A DNA stretch of 64,000 nt from Nocardioides marmorisolisilvae (GTDB lineage: Bacteria; Actinomycetota; Actinomycetes; Propionibacteriales; Nocardioidaceae): positions 1-64,000 of the forward strand of contig NZ_RJSG01000002.1 of the NCBI RefSeq assembly GCF_003725775.1, given 5' to 3'. Below, in pieces: positions 1 to 9,546 of the stretch. The notes below the pieces were generated by a model. That model searched no databases. It worked only from the letters and a program-made list of their open reading frames with translations, and was not told the DNA's origin. A program made the translations under genes and the position numbers. The first letter of the stretch is position 1; the number at the start of each line of letters is the position of its first letter.

Positions 1-738
1 GGTGTGACCGGAGCTACCGGTGCCACGGGTGCTGACGGCGCTACCGGCGCGACCGGCGCGACCGGTGCTACGGGCAACAACGGCACGAACGGCAACGACG
101 GTGCCACCGGCGCCCAGGGCGCGACGGGCAACACTGGAGCCACGGGTGCTCAGGGTGCGACGGGCAACACCGGCGCGACTGGTGCTCAGGGTGCCACCGG
201 TAACACCGGAGCTACCGGAGCTACTGGTGCGACCGGTCAGGCCGGCGCCCAGGGTGTGACCGGTGCGACCGGCGCCACGGGTGCAACCGGTGCGACAGGC
301 GCGGCCGGTTCGACCGGTTCGGCTGGTGCAACGGGCGGAACGGGCCAGGCGGGTGCGCAAGGTGTTACCGGTGCGACGGGTGCCACGGGTGCTACCGGTG
401 CCACGGGTGCTACCGGTGCAGCGGGTGCGACCGGCGCCACGGGTTCTTCCGGATTGGCCACCGTTACCCAGGTGGTCGACTCTTCGCCGGCCAGTACGAC
501 CAACAACCCCGGCGTCGGAACCTTGTTTACGTCGACCGTGTCTTGCCCGGCTGGTAGGACTCTGATCGGTGGCGGGGCGAACATCACGCAGGGCTCGGCC
601 GCAAAGGCTGCGGTCTCGCAGAGTTACGCGAGCACTCCGGGTGTCGCTGGCACCTGGACCGCCCAGGCGATCATCACGGTGAACTCGAACAACAACAACA
701 TGCCGACGATTACCGCCTACGCGATCTGCGCCCAGTAA
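1..738 (+). CDS. Collagen-like Gly-X-Thr repeat protein, 3' part only
   Basis: The reading frame is open from the left edge, so the N-terminus is missing. About 150 visible residues are uninterrupted G-X-Y triplets, mostly GAT with interspersed GNT, GAQ and GVT, which predicts a collagen-like triple helix with threonine in the Y position. A non-repetitive C-terminal domain of about 95 residues follows. It contains two cysteines (VSCPAG and the terminal AICAQ) and a glycine-rich GGGAN turn, and probably acts as a trimerisation or beta-sandwich cap. Proteins of this design are usually exported surface or exosporium-like fibres, but any signal peptide would lie outside the window. The frame ends in TAA just before a strong hairpin. 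The specific role is unknown. Confidence 0.85.
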   Translation, partial: GVTGATGATGADGATGATGATGATGNNGTNGNDGATGAQGATGNTGATGAQGATGNTGATGAQGATGNTGATGATGATGQAGAQGVTGATGATGATGATGAAGSTGSAGATGGTGQAGAQGVTGATGATGATGATGATGAAGATGATGSSGLATVTQVVDSSPASTTNNPGVGTLFTSTVSCPAGRTLIGGGANITQGSAAKAAVSQSYASTPGVAGTWTAQAIITVNSNNNNMPTITAYAICAQ

Positions 739-751
739 GGGCAGCAAAGCA

Positions 752-786
752 AACGAAGGGCCCGGCCTCTGGCCGGGCCCTTCGTT
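752..786. terminator. Bidirectional intrinsic terminator
   Basis: A perfect 16-bp inverted repeat (AACGAAGGGCCCGGCC and its complement) encloses a TCT loop. It lies between the convergent ends of the collagen-like gene and deoD and begins with AA/ends in TT on both strands, so it can serve both transcripts. Confidence 0.85.
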
Positions 787-790
787 GTTC

Positions 791-1501
791 TCAGCCCAGC
801 GCAGCGGCCAGCGCGACCTCGACCATGGCGCCGAAGGTCTGCTCCCGCTCAGCGGCCGTCGTCTCCTCACCGGTGACGATGTGGTCCGAGACGGTGCAGA
901 TCGCCAGCGCCTTGCGCTGGTAGGACGCCGCCAATGTGTAGAGGGACGAGGCCTCCATCTCCACGGCGAGCACGCCGTGGTCGACCAGCGGCTTGCCCAG
1001 CTCGGCCGCACGCGGGTTGTAGAAGCTGTCGGACGAGTAGATGAGGCCCACATGGGTCGTGATGTCCTCGCGTGCCCTGGCAGCGTCCACAGCGGCTCTC
1101 AGCAGGTCGAAGTCGGCCACGGGCGCGTAGTCCAGGCCCAGGAAGCGGTGGCGGTTCATGCTCGAGTCGGTGCAGGCGCCTGAGGCGATCACGACGTCGC
1201 GGATCGCGATGTCGGCAGTGAGGGCGCCGCAGGAGCCGACGCGGATGATCTGCTGGACGTCGTACTCGTTGTAGAGCTCGTTGACGTAGATCGCCATCGA
1301 CGGCTGACCCATCCCGGAGCCCTGCACCGAGACCGGCTGGCCGTTCCAGGTTCCGGTGAAGCCGAACATGCCGCGAACCTCGGAGTAGCAGGTTGCGTCC
1401 TCGAGGAAGGTCTCCGCGATCCACTTCGCACGCAGCGGATCGCCGGGCAGCAGCACGGTCGGAGCGATCTGTCCGGGTTGGGCGCCGATATGGGTGCTCA
1501 T
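791..1501 (-). CDS. deoD: Purine-nucleoside phosphorylase, DeoD type
   Basis: The 236-residue product has the usual length of the hexameric DeoD family. It phosphorolyses purine (deoxy)ribonucleosides to the base and (deoxy)ribose-1-phosphate in cytosolic purine salvage. The phosphate-binding [14 protein letters not shown] segment lies near residue 18, the GSGMGQPS and RVGSCGAL motifs follow, and the ribose/purine-binding VEMEAS motif and the catalytic Asp region (VSDH) lie near the C-terminus. It starts with ATG and is transcribed alone, convergent with the collagen-like gene across a shared terminator. Its spacing from the divergent gene at 1563 leaves about 60 bp for promoters of both. Confidence 0.93.
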   Translation of the reverse strand: MSTHIGAQPGQIAPTVLLPGDPLRAKWIAETFLEDATCYSEVRGMFGFTGTWNGQPVSVQGSGMGQPSMAIYVNELYNEYDVQQIIRVGSCGALTADIAIRDVVIASGACTDSSMNRHRFLGLDYAPVADFDLLRAAVDAARAREDITTHVGLIYSSDSFYNPRAAELGKPLVDHGVLAVEMEASSLYTLAASYQRKALAICTVSDHIVTGEETTAAEREQTFGAMVEVALAAALG

Positions 1502-1562
1502 GGGCTCAACGTAGTCGCCGAACGCCGGTGCGGGTCACCTCGGTCCCACTAGGCTCGCCACC

Positions 1563-1994
1563 ATGCAACTCGATGTGGTGCTTTGCGACTACGGCCAGGT
1601 GTCCGGCGACAAGCTGTTCATCAACGGCGGCGGGATCGACCGCATGTACGTGCCGGACGGACCCGGTCCCTACGTGGTCAACTTCAGCGTCGCGGGCACG
1701 GTCACCGTGCCGCCGTCGCAGGCCGCCGGCAACCACGTGCTGGGCCTGCGGCTGGAGACCGAGGACGACGAGCCGGCGCGGCTCTTCGGTGAGGCAGCCG
1801 GCGGCACCGTCGGTGGAGAGCTGCACCTGAACGGCAGCAACGCACCCGTCATCGACGACCAGACGATCTCCTTCGCCTTCAACTTCCAGGGGGTGCCGCT
1901 GGCCGAGCTCGGCGGCTACGAGCTGGTGTGCAGCCTGGACGGTGACGACCTCCGCCGGATCTTCTTCCGCGTCGAAGCGGTCGCGCAGAGCTAG
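1563..1994 (+). CDS. DUF6941-like conserved protein
   Basis: This is a 143-residue soluble protein with no signal peptide or membrane segment. It opens with MQLDVVLCDYGQVSGDKLFINGGGID, split here only by the family resemblance I recall: a small beta-rich actinobacterial family in which CDYA/G-x-V-x-GDKL is the most conserved stretch. It is probably a compact beta-sandwich. The start is ATG, and the stop lies 8 bp before the glycosyltransferase ATG, so the two are likely co-transcribed. The family assignment is from memory and moderate; no biochemical function is known to me. Confidence 0.6.
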   Translation: MQLDVVLCDYGQVSGDKLFINGGGIDRMYVPDGPGPYVVNFSVAGTVTVPPSQAAGNHVLGLRLETEDDEPARLFGEAAGGTVGGELHLNGSNAPVIDDQTISFAFNFQGVPLAELGGYELVCSLDGDDLRRIFFRVEAVAQS

Positions 1995-2002
1995 GGCCCG
2001 CC

Positions 2003-3103
2003 ATGTCGCAGCAGATCTGCTTGACGATGATCGTCAAGAACGAGGCCAGCATCATCCGTCGCTGCCTGGACATCGCCCGGCCGATGTACGACACCTGGTG
2101 CATCGTCGACACCGGCTCGACCGACGGCACCCAGGACGTGATCCGCGAGCACCTGGCCGGCGTCCCCGGTGAGCTGCACGAGCGGCCCTGGGTCGATTTC
2201 GCGCACAACCGGCAGCAGGCGATCGACCTGGCCAAGGAGCACGGCGACTACCTGCTCCTCGTGGACGCCGACGACAAGCTCCACGTGCCGGACCGCTATG
2301 TGCGGCCCGAGTTCACCGAGGAGGCCTACGACGTCGACTTCAACCTCGGGAACCTGATCTACCGACTGCCGATCCTGCTGCGCAGCGACCTGCCGTGGCA
2401 CTACGTCGGGGTCATCCACGAGTACCTGAGCATCGGTCGCCCGCACACAGTCGGCTACCTCGACGGGCTGGTCATGGAGTGCACCCGCGACGGTGCGCGC
2501 AGCCAGCAGAGCGACGTCGACAAGTACTCCGCCGACGTCATCGTCCTCGAGCAGGCGCTCATCGACGAGCCCGACAACACCCGCTACGCGTTCTACCTCG
2601 CGCAGAGCCTGCGGGATTCCCTGCAGACCGAGAAGGCGCTGGCGGCGTACGAGGCGCGCGCAGCCATGGGCGGGTTCGACCAGGAGGTCTACTGGTCGCT
2701 GCTGCAGGCCGGACGCCTCGCCAAGGGCCTGGGGCGTCCGCCGGCCGAGGTCATCGACCGGCTGCTGCGCGCTCACGACGCGCGTCCCTCGCGGGTCGAG
2801 GCGCTCGGAGACCTCGCGGTGTACTGCCGCGAGCTGGGGGACCGGTGGCCCTCGGCCAAGATGTTCGTCGAGCGGGCGCTGGCGCTGCCGATCTCGGAGG
2901 ACGTGCTCTTCGTCGAGCGGGACTGGTACGAGTGGAAGCTCGTCGACGAGCTGGCGGTCGCGGCGTACTGGCTCGGCGAGTACGACCTGACCCTCCAGGC
3001 GTGCAACGACCTGCTCGACAACGGGCGGGCGCCCAAGGAGCAGCGCCAGCGGATCCGCGACAACAAGCGGTTCGCCGCCCAGGGGCTCGGCTTCCAGGTC
3101 TGA
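2003..3103 (+). CDS. Family 2 glycosyltransferase with TPR-like tail
   Basis: The 366-residue protein begins with a GT-A fold. MIVKNEA near residue 9 and DTGSTDGT near residues 36-43 match the nucleotide-sugar site, and VDADDK near residues 87-92 supplies the metal-binding DxD. The second half is helical, rich in paired Ala/Leu/Tyr repeats (for example RYAFYLAQSLRD and VYWSLLQAGRLA), and resembles TPR units; this GT2-plus-TPR architecture is common among actinobacterial and clostridial transferases. No membrane segment is seen, so it probably acts on the cytosolic side. The acceptor and sugar cannot be read from sequence. It follows the small gene at 1563 after 8 bp. Confidence 0.85.
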   Translation: MSQQICLTMIVKNEASIIRRCLDIARPMYDTWCIVDTGSTDGTQDVIREHLAGVPGELHERPWVDFAHNRQQAIDLAKEHGDYLLLVDADDKLHVPDRYVRPEFTEEAYDVDFNLGNLIYRLPILLRSDLPWHYVGVIHEYLSIGRPHTVGYLDGLVMECTRDGARSQQSDVDKYSADVIVLEQALIDEPDNTRYAFYLAQSLRDSLQTEKALAAYEARAAMGGFDQEVYWSLLQAGRLAKGLGRPPAEVIDRLLRAHDARPSRVEALGDLAVYCRELGDRWPSAKMFVERALALPISEDVLFVERDWYEWKLVDELAVAAYWLGEYDLTLQACNDLLDNGRAPKEQRQRIRDNKRFAAQGLGFQV

Positions 3104-3128
3104 CGTTTCCGGCCCACAGGCCGACCTG
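3095..3128 (+). terminator. Hairpin at the glycosyltransferase 3' end
   Basis: Outer arms CAGGTC/GACCTG enclose an inner CGGCC-CACA-GGCCG stem that spans the glycosyltransferase stop. There is no U-tract, so it may be a weak or Rho-assisted terminator. The 95-bp gap to 3199 holds a further GC-rich inverted segment and no gene. Confidence 0.45.
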
Positions 3129-3198
3129 AGGACCCCGTGGTCCACAGGGCCGGTACGACGGGTCGTCGACGGGTGGCGACGCCAGCGACCGTGGCGCC

Positions 3199-4983
3199 AT
3201 GCCCACACCTCGTCATCGCGCCCTGCGCCAACGTTCGATCATCGTCAGCGTCCTCCTCGTCCTGCTCGGGTCGCTGGTCCTGACCTTCGCCTCGCCGGGT
3301 GGCCCGCCGTTCGCCTCGGCCGCGACCGAGGTCTCCAAGACCACCTGCAAGAAGTTCGACCCGAACCTCGTCAACGGCATGTGCCTGAAGTACACGGCCA
3401 AGTCCGGCACCGGCTACACCTGGATCGGCAGCTACAAGGCCGACAACGGCAAGGTCTTCTTCTGCATCGACTACCTCTACGACTCGCGGATCGTGAGCAG
3501 TGCGTCGGTGGTCGACACCAATCCGCTGATGAACCAGCTCGGCAAGAAGATCGGGGCTGCTGAGGTCGCTGCGCTCAACTACCTGATCTCGACCCAGGCT
3601 CCGAACGGCTCGACCGGCAGCGACGGCAAGGACGCGGCGATCGCCCTGATCATCCGTGAGGTGATGTCGGACGCGATCAGGCCCGACGGCACGGTCGTCT
3701 ACAAGCCGGGGCTCAAGGTCGGCGGCACGGTGGCCGCGCCGACGGGAGGGCTCTCGGGCAGCATGCTGACGATCGCGCGCTCGATGTGGGATGACGCCTC
3801 GCGCTACCGAGGGCCTGGGACGTTGGTGCTCGACGGCGGCAAGCAGACCCAGATCGAGCTCGGCGACACCCAGGAGTACCAGGTCTCGGTGCTCTCGGCC
3901 GGACACCACCCGATCCCCGGGCTCAAGGTGTCCCTGGCCTGCTACGGCCCGATCACCTGCCCGTCATCGGTGACCACCAAGACCAGCGCGGTGACCGTGA
4001 AGGTGACTCCCACGGCGGTCGGCCAGGCGTCCATCAAGGCGACCACCTCGGCGCCCTCAGGCAACGGCGAGCTGCTGCGGCTGGACGGTTGGCACACCCA
4101 CGGTGGCTCGACGGCGGCCGACAACGGTGTCCAGCGCGGCTGGATCGGTCAGCGCAACCGCACAGCGGCCGAGGCCAAGGTGGAGACCGAGATCGTGAAG
4201 GGGACCCCGACCGTGACCACCCGGACGTCCGCGCCCACTGCCCTGCCCGGCACGTCGCTCGCCGACCTCGTCACGGTCTCGGGGCTGCCATCGGGCTCGA
4301 CCCAACAGGTCACCGCGACGCTGTTCGGGCCGTTCCCCTCCCGACCGACCGCCCAGTCGTGCACCGCCGAGGCCAAGACCGGCGAGGTCACCTTCCAGGT
4401 CGCGAAGAACGGCACCTTCACGACGCCGACGGTGAAGATCGACGACCCGGGCTACTACGTGTGGACCGAGTCGATGCCGGGCGACGACCTGGCCAATCCG
4501 GTGACGACGCCGTGCGGGATCGCCGACGAGACCACCGTCGTGGAGAGGCCGAAGACCCTCGCCCCCAGGAGGCCGACCGTGCACACCGTTGCTTCCTCCC
4601 AGCACGTGCGGGTCGGAGATCCACTGCGCGACCTGGTGGACATCTCTGGGCTGACGGCCAAGTCCGAGATCACCGTCGGCTGGCAGCTGCTCGGACCGGT
4701 TGCTCCACGGAGTGGATCGTGCGCCCGCCTGAGCTGGTCGAAGGCGAAGGTTGCCGCGTCGGGGTCGTTCAAAGCGCCCCGCGACGGTCGCTACCTGACC
4801 ACGGCTGTGAAGGTCGGTGTCCCGGGCTGTTTCACCTACACCGAGCACGTGGCCGCGACAACCACGACCACGGCCGTGCGGACGAAGCCCGGCGAGGCGT
4901 CGGAGACGGTCCTGGTCACTCGTCCCGCGACCCCGGTCGTGCCGGAGATCCCGTCGGGCCCGGCCAGCCGAGGGCGGCGGTGA
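3199..4983 (+). CDS. Secreted surface repeat protein upstream of sortase
   Basis: The 594-residue protein has an N-terminal signal: basic residues, a hydrophobic stretch (VSVLLVLLGSLVLTFA) and an AxA-like cleavage region near residue 40 (FASA). An N-terminal domain with three cysteines follows (TTCKK, NGMCLKY, VFFCIDYLYDS). The FFCID segment faintly recalls thioester adhesin domains but is not a clean match. After an Ig-like segment come two homologous modules (about residues 335-450 and 450-570), each with TxxDLVxxSGL, a Cys, a G-Y/F-x-Y-x-W/E strand and a closing TTVVERP or ETVLVTRP. The C-terminus is only PEIPSGPASRGRR: no LPxTG-like motif plus hydrophobic anchor is present. Its TGA overlaps the sortase GTG, so the pair is translationally coupled. 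Confidence 0.75.
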   Translation: MPTPRHRALRQRSIIVSVLLVLLGSLVLTFASPGGPPFASAATEVSKTTCKKFDPNLVNGMCLKYTAKSGTGYTWIGSYKADNGKVFFCIDYLYDSRIVSSASVVDTNPLMNQLGKKIGAAEVAALNYLISTQAPNGSTGSDGKDAAIALIIREVMSDAIRPDGTVVYKPGLKVGGTVAAPTGGLSGSMLTIARSMWDDASRYRGPGTLVLDGGKQTQIELGDTQEYQVSVLSAGHHPIPGLKVSLACYGPITCPSSVTTKTSAVTVKVTPTAVGQASIKATTSAPSGNGELLRLDGWHTHGGSTAADNGVQRGWIGQRNRTAAEAKVETEIVKGTPTVTTRTSAPTALPGTSLADLVTVSGLPSGSTQQVTATLFGPFPSRPTAQSCTAEAKTGEVTFQVAKNGTFTTPTVKIDDPGYYVWTESMPGDDLANPVTTPCGIADETTVVERPKTLAPRRPTVHTVASSQHVRVGDPLRDLVDISGLTAKSEITVGWQLLGPVAPRSGSCARLSWSKAKVAASGSFKAPRDGRYLTTAVKVGVPGCFTYTEHVAATTTTTAVRTKPGEASETVLVTRPATPVVPEIPSGPASRGRR

Positions 4984-5669
4984 AGCACCGTGGCCGGGCG
5001 AGGCTGCGGCGGACCGCGGCGCTGGTCGGGGCCTCGACGGCATCGGTCGCGCTCCTCGGAGTCCCGTTCGTCTGGTCGCACCCGACCGACCCAGGCACGG
5101 CGCCGAAAGCTTCGGTTCGACCGGTGGCGGCGCCCGCGTCAGCGCCTGCGTCGGCGCCGACGTTCCATCCGAGGCCGCGGTACCTGACCCGCACCTACCG
5201 TGCCCCGGCGGCGCTCGTGCGGCCCGGAGCCGGCGGGACGCTGCGGATCCCGAGCCTGGGCATCGCGGCACCGATCGACGCCGTCGGACTGGACGGGACC
5301 GCGATGGCGGTGCCGAACGACGTCGAGCGGGTCGGCTGGCTGACCAGCACGGCGCGGGCCGGGGACGTGGTGGGAGCGAGTGTCCTGGCCGGGCACGTCT
5401 CCGACGAGCACGACCGGCCCGGTGCGCTTCACCCTCTGATCCGGATCAAGCTGGGCGCGAGAATCTTCTGGACCACCCCGAGCGGGGACACCGCGTCCTT
5501 CCGGGTGGTCCGGATCAGGCTGGTTCCACGCGCCCAGGGTCTGCCCGCCGCGATGTTCTCCGCGGCTTCCCGGAGGGAGCTCAACCTGGTCACCTGTGCC
5601 GTCCGGGTCACGACTCCTCAGGGAGGGTTCCACTACACGTCGAACCTGGTGGTGACTGCGGTGAGGTAA
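4980..5669 (+). CDS. Class F-like sortase
   Basis: GTG at 4980 overlaps the upstream TGA (GTGA). It is chosen because it directly precedes a basic, single-span N-terminal anchor (TAALVGASTASVALLGVPFVW). The 229-residue protein then has a Pro/Ala linker and a sortase beta-barrel: LRIPSLGIAAPIDAVG, catalytic His139 in LAGHVSDEHDRPGAL, and catalytic Cys206 in LVTCAV, ending with an NLVVTAV strand. This layout matches the class F sortases of Actinobacteria, which join surface proteins to the cell wall or to one another. The third catalytic residue (Arg) is not obvious in the expected final segment (HYTSN). The expected substrate is the coupled upstream protein, although that lacks a sorting signal. 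Confidence 0.8.
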   Translation: MKHRGRARLRRTAALVGASTASVALLGVPFVWSHPTDPGTAPKASVRPVAAPASAPASAPTFHPRPRYLTRTYRAPAALVRPGAGGTLRIPSLGIAAPIDAVGLDGTAMAVPNDVERVGWLTSTARAGDVVGASVLAGHVSDEHDRPGALHPLIRIKLGARIFWTTPSGDTASFRVVRIRLVPRAQGLPAAMFSAASRRELNLVTCAVRVTTPQGGFHYTSNLVVTAVR

Positions 5670-5676
5670 CTCACCG
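5659..5676 (+). terminator. Stem-loop over the sortase stop codon
   Basis: CGGTGAG and CTCACCG form a perfect 7-bp stem around a GTAA loop that contains most of the stop codon. No U-run follows. It could be a weak terminator or an operator for the M3 peptidase gene 36 bp downstream. Confidence 0.3.
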
Positions 5677-5711
5677 GACCCGGCAGGGGCTCACGGGCTA
5701 GCCTGCGAAGC

Positions 5712-7615
<1,904 letters not shown>

Positions 7616-7619
<4 letters not shown>

Positions 7620-8512
7620 CCGTCGAGATCGCGCTGTCGCGGCACCCGCACGACCGGGTCGCCGAGCGCCGTACGGACGAGGCCTGGCTCGCCGAGGTGT
7701 GGGCCGATGACGAGAACACGAGGGTCCTGGTCGTGGCCGGAACCCGGGTGCAGGTCGTGGACGCCGGACTCGCCTGGGTCCCGCCGAGCCAGGCGCCTGA
7801 GGGCACGAAGGTGCTGCTCGGCGAGCGCGACGGGACCGTCTGGTTCGCGGTGATCATCGACGGCAGCCATGCCGACCAGTCCTGGATGCCCCTGCGCGGG
7901 CTGGTGCCGGCGCTCGCCGACGACACCGGCGAGCAGGCGGCCCTGATCGTGCACGCGATCGGGATCGCAGAGTGGCTGTGGGCCACCCGGCACTGCATCC
8001 GCTGCGGCGGGACGTACGAGCCGATGCAGCTCGGCCACGTGCTGCGCTGCACCGACTGCGGTCGCGAGGAGTTCCCGCGCACCGACCCGGCGGTGATCAT
8101 GGTGGTCGCGGACGGTGAGGCCCCCGACGACCGCTGTCTGCTGGGCCGGCACCCGTCCTGGCCGCCCGGTCGCTACTCGACCCTGGCCGGCTTCGTGGAG
8201 CCGGGGGAATCCATCGAGCAGGCCGTACGTCGCGAGGTCTACGAGGAGTCGGGCATCAAGGTCGGCGACGTCGAGTACTTCGGCAGCCAGCCCTGGCCGT
8301 TGCCGCGCAGCCTGATGATCGGCTGCATCGCGAAGGCGACCTCGGCCGACATCTCGGTCGACGGCCTCGAGATCGAGGACGCCCGCTGGTTCACGCGCGA
8401 GCAGATGAAGGCCGAGGCCGAGGCGGGCACGCTGGTGCTGCCCGGTGGCATCTCCATCTCCCGGTCGCTCATCGAGCACTGGTACGGCGGTCCGCTCCCG
8501 GGGCAGTGGTGA
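7616..8512 (+). CDS. nudC: NAD(+) diphosphatase / NADH pyrophosphatase
   Basis: The product has a four-cysteine zinc ribbon (CIRCGG near residue 126 and CTDCGRE about 18 residues later), then a Nudix box (GFVEPGESIEQAVRREVYEESG) and the SQPWPLPRSLM motif diagnostic of NudC. NudC enzymes cleave NADH to NMNH and AMP, and some remove NAD caps from RNA. GTG 7616 overlaps the peptidase TGA; an in-frame GTG at 7604 is possible but less likely. About 298 residues, the usual length. It is placed near the mycoredoxin and uvrD2 genes, as in mycobacteria. Confidence 0.93.
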
Positions 8513-8521
8513 CCCCTCGCA

Positions 8522-8540
8522 GGTTGAGCCTGTCGAAACC
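8522..8540. repeat. Short dispersed palindromic repeat (GGTTGAGCCTGTCGAAACC)
   Basis: An exact 19-bp copy of a sequence that also occurs at 34151-34169 inside cheA. The ends GGTT and AACC are complementary. It lies 10 bp after the nudC stop. Sequences of this kind are dispersed widely in actinobacterial genomes. Confidence 0.75.
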
Positions 8541-8551
8541 CAGGTGACGAC

Positions 8552-8950
8552 GTGGAGCTGATTCTTGAGGGTCACCACCTGCCGGGCGCGAGCTGCGGCA
8601 GCTACCAGGACGTCCACGTGGGCGTGCAGATCCGCAAGGATCCCGACGGCCTGGTCCGGGGTGATGCCGACAGCGCACGTTGGGACCTCAACATCCAGGT
8701 GTTGAAAACCGACGACGGCGTCGACTTCCGGGGGCCGGCGGTGCACGGCCGTCGCGGTGAGCGGTTCGTCTACCTGACCTGGGGTGAAGGCTCCGGGGAC
8801 GCGTTCACGATGTTCCGCCGGGCCAAGCTGATGCTGGCCGACGTACCGGACCCGAACGCTGGGACTGTCACGGCTCGCGTCCACCTGACCGACCACGCCG
8901 GCATGCCGCGGTGCGCCCGGCTGAAGCCGCCCGCGCTCGAGTGGGTCTGA
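8552..8950 (+). CDS. DUF5990 family protein
   Basis: This 132-residue soluble protein matches, as I recall it, the DUF5990 family: it starts MELILEGHHLPG with C-x-x-Y-x-D/N-VHVGVQ, and has a central WGEGSGDAFTMFRRAKLML segment and a final RLKPPALEW. The family is small, actinobacterial and of unknown function; the pattern suggests a single beta-rich domain. It starts at GTG 8552 and ends 14 bp before the next GTG. No catalytic residues can be assigned. Confidence 0.7.
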   Translation: MELILEGHHLPGASCGSYQDVHVGVQIRKDPDGLVRGDADSARWDLNIQVLKTDDGVDFRGPAVHGRRGERFVYLTWGEGSGDAFTMFRRAKLMLADVPDPNAGTVTARVHLTDHAGMPRCARLKPPALEWV

Positions 8951-8964
8951 TCTACGCTGCAGCT

Positions 8965-9231
8965 GTGAGCAAGCGTCGCCCGGTCTATCTCAAGGCTGTC
9001 GACGTGCTCGCCCTGGTGCTCGTGGGCTTCTGCGCCGCGTCCGTGAGCACGCTGGTGCTTCGGACCCACTCCTGGGAAGGCTTCGTCTTCAGCTTCCTGT
9101 TCGCGGCTGCGTTCGACTACTGGTTCGTCCGGCTGCTCTCGGAGGTCCGTTACCTCTGGAGCGGACGAGAAACGCGCTTCCCGTGGCCGCTCAGGCGCCG
9201 AGCTCGGCCAGCTTCGCCTTCACCTGAATGA
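8965..9231 (+). CDS. Small two-helix membrane protein
   Basis: The start chosen is GTG 8965, which places a basic VSKRRPVYLK leader before the first membrane span (VDVLALVLVGFCAASVSTLVL). A second span follows (FVFSFLFAAAFDYWFV), then a basic Arg-rich tail. The protein is 88 residues with no recognised family. Its last 41 bp overlap the 3' end of the convergent mycoredoxin gene, so the two transcripts are antisense there. Confidence 0.6.
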   Translation: MSKRRPVYLKAVDVLALVLVGFCAASVSTLVLRTHSWEGFVFSFLFAAAFDYWFVRLLSEVRYLWSGRETRFPWPLRRRARPASPSPE

Positions 9232-9481
9232 CCGACGGGTTCGTCTGCGCGGTGCCGTCCGAGTAGACGAGGGTCGGGACTGTCTGGTTGCCGTTGTTGA
9301 CCCGCATCACCAGGTCGGCGGCGGCCGGCTCCTGCTCGATGTCGACGACGGTGAACTCGATGCCCTCGCGGTCCAGCTGACTCTTCAGCCGGTGGCAGTA
9401 ACCGCACCACGGGGTGGAGTACATCGTGAACTGGCCCACCCGCTCCTCGGTAGCGCTGTGGTCAGTGGTCTGGTCCGACAT
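9191..9481 (-). CDS. mrx1: Mycoredoxin (glutaredoxin-like thiol oxidoreductase)
   Basis: The short thioredoxin-fold protein has the mycoredoxin active site CGYC in YSTPWCGYCHRLK, plus the cis-Pro TVPTLVY and the C-terminal NPSVIQVKAKLAEL. Mycoredoxins reduce mycothiol mixed disulfides using mycothiol. ATG 9481 (96 residues) is preferred over the upstream ATG 9499, because MSDQTT is closest to the family N-terminus as I know it. It is divergent from uvrD2 across about 65 bp. The neighbourhood nudC-mrx1-uvrD2-whiB7 resembles the mycobacterial order. Confidence 0.9.
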   Translation of the reverse strand: MSDQTTDHSATEERVGQFTMYSTPWCGYCHRLKSQLDREGIEFTVVDIEQEPAAADLVMRVNNGNQTVPTLVYSDGTAQTNPSVIQVKAKLAELGA

Positions 9482-9546
9482 CTGCTTGTCCGTCCTCACA
9501 ACTAGGCTTCAGGTATTCCAACCAGGACCAGAGGTGAAACCTTCCC

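Noticed and set aside
1-470. Minisatellite-type non-coding repeat
   Set aside because: The repeat stays in one frame, encodes uninterrupted Gly-X-Y triplets and joins a normal C-terminal domain.
4700-5200. Frameshift joining the surface protein to the sortase membrane segment
   Set aside because: A +1 shift near 4980 would fuse them, but the GTGA overlap is a common coupled arrangement, the sortase start is plausible, and there is no slippery sequence.
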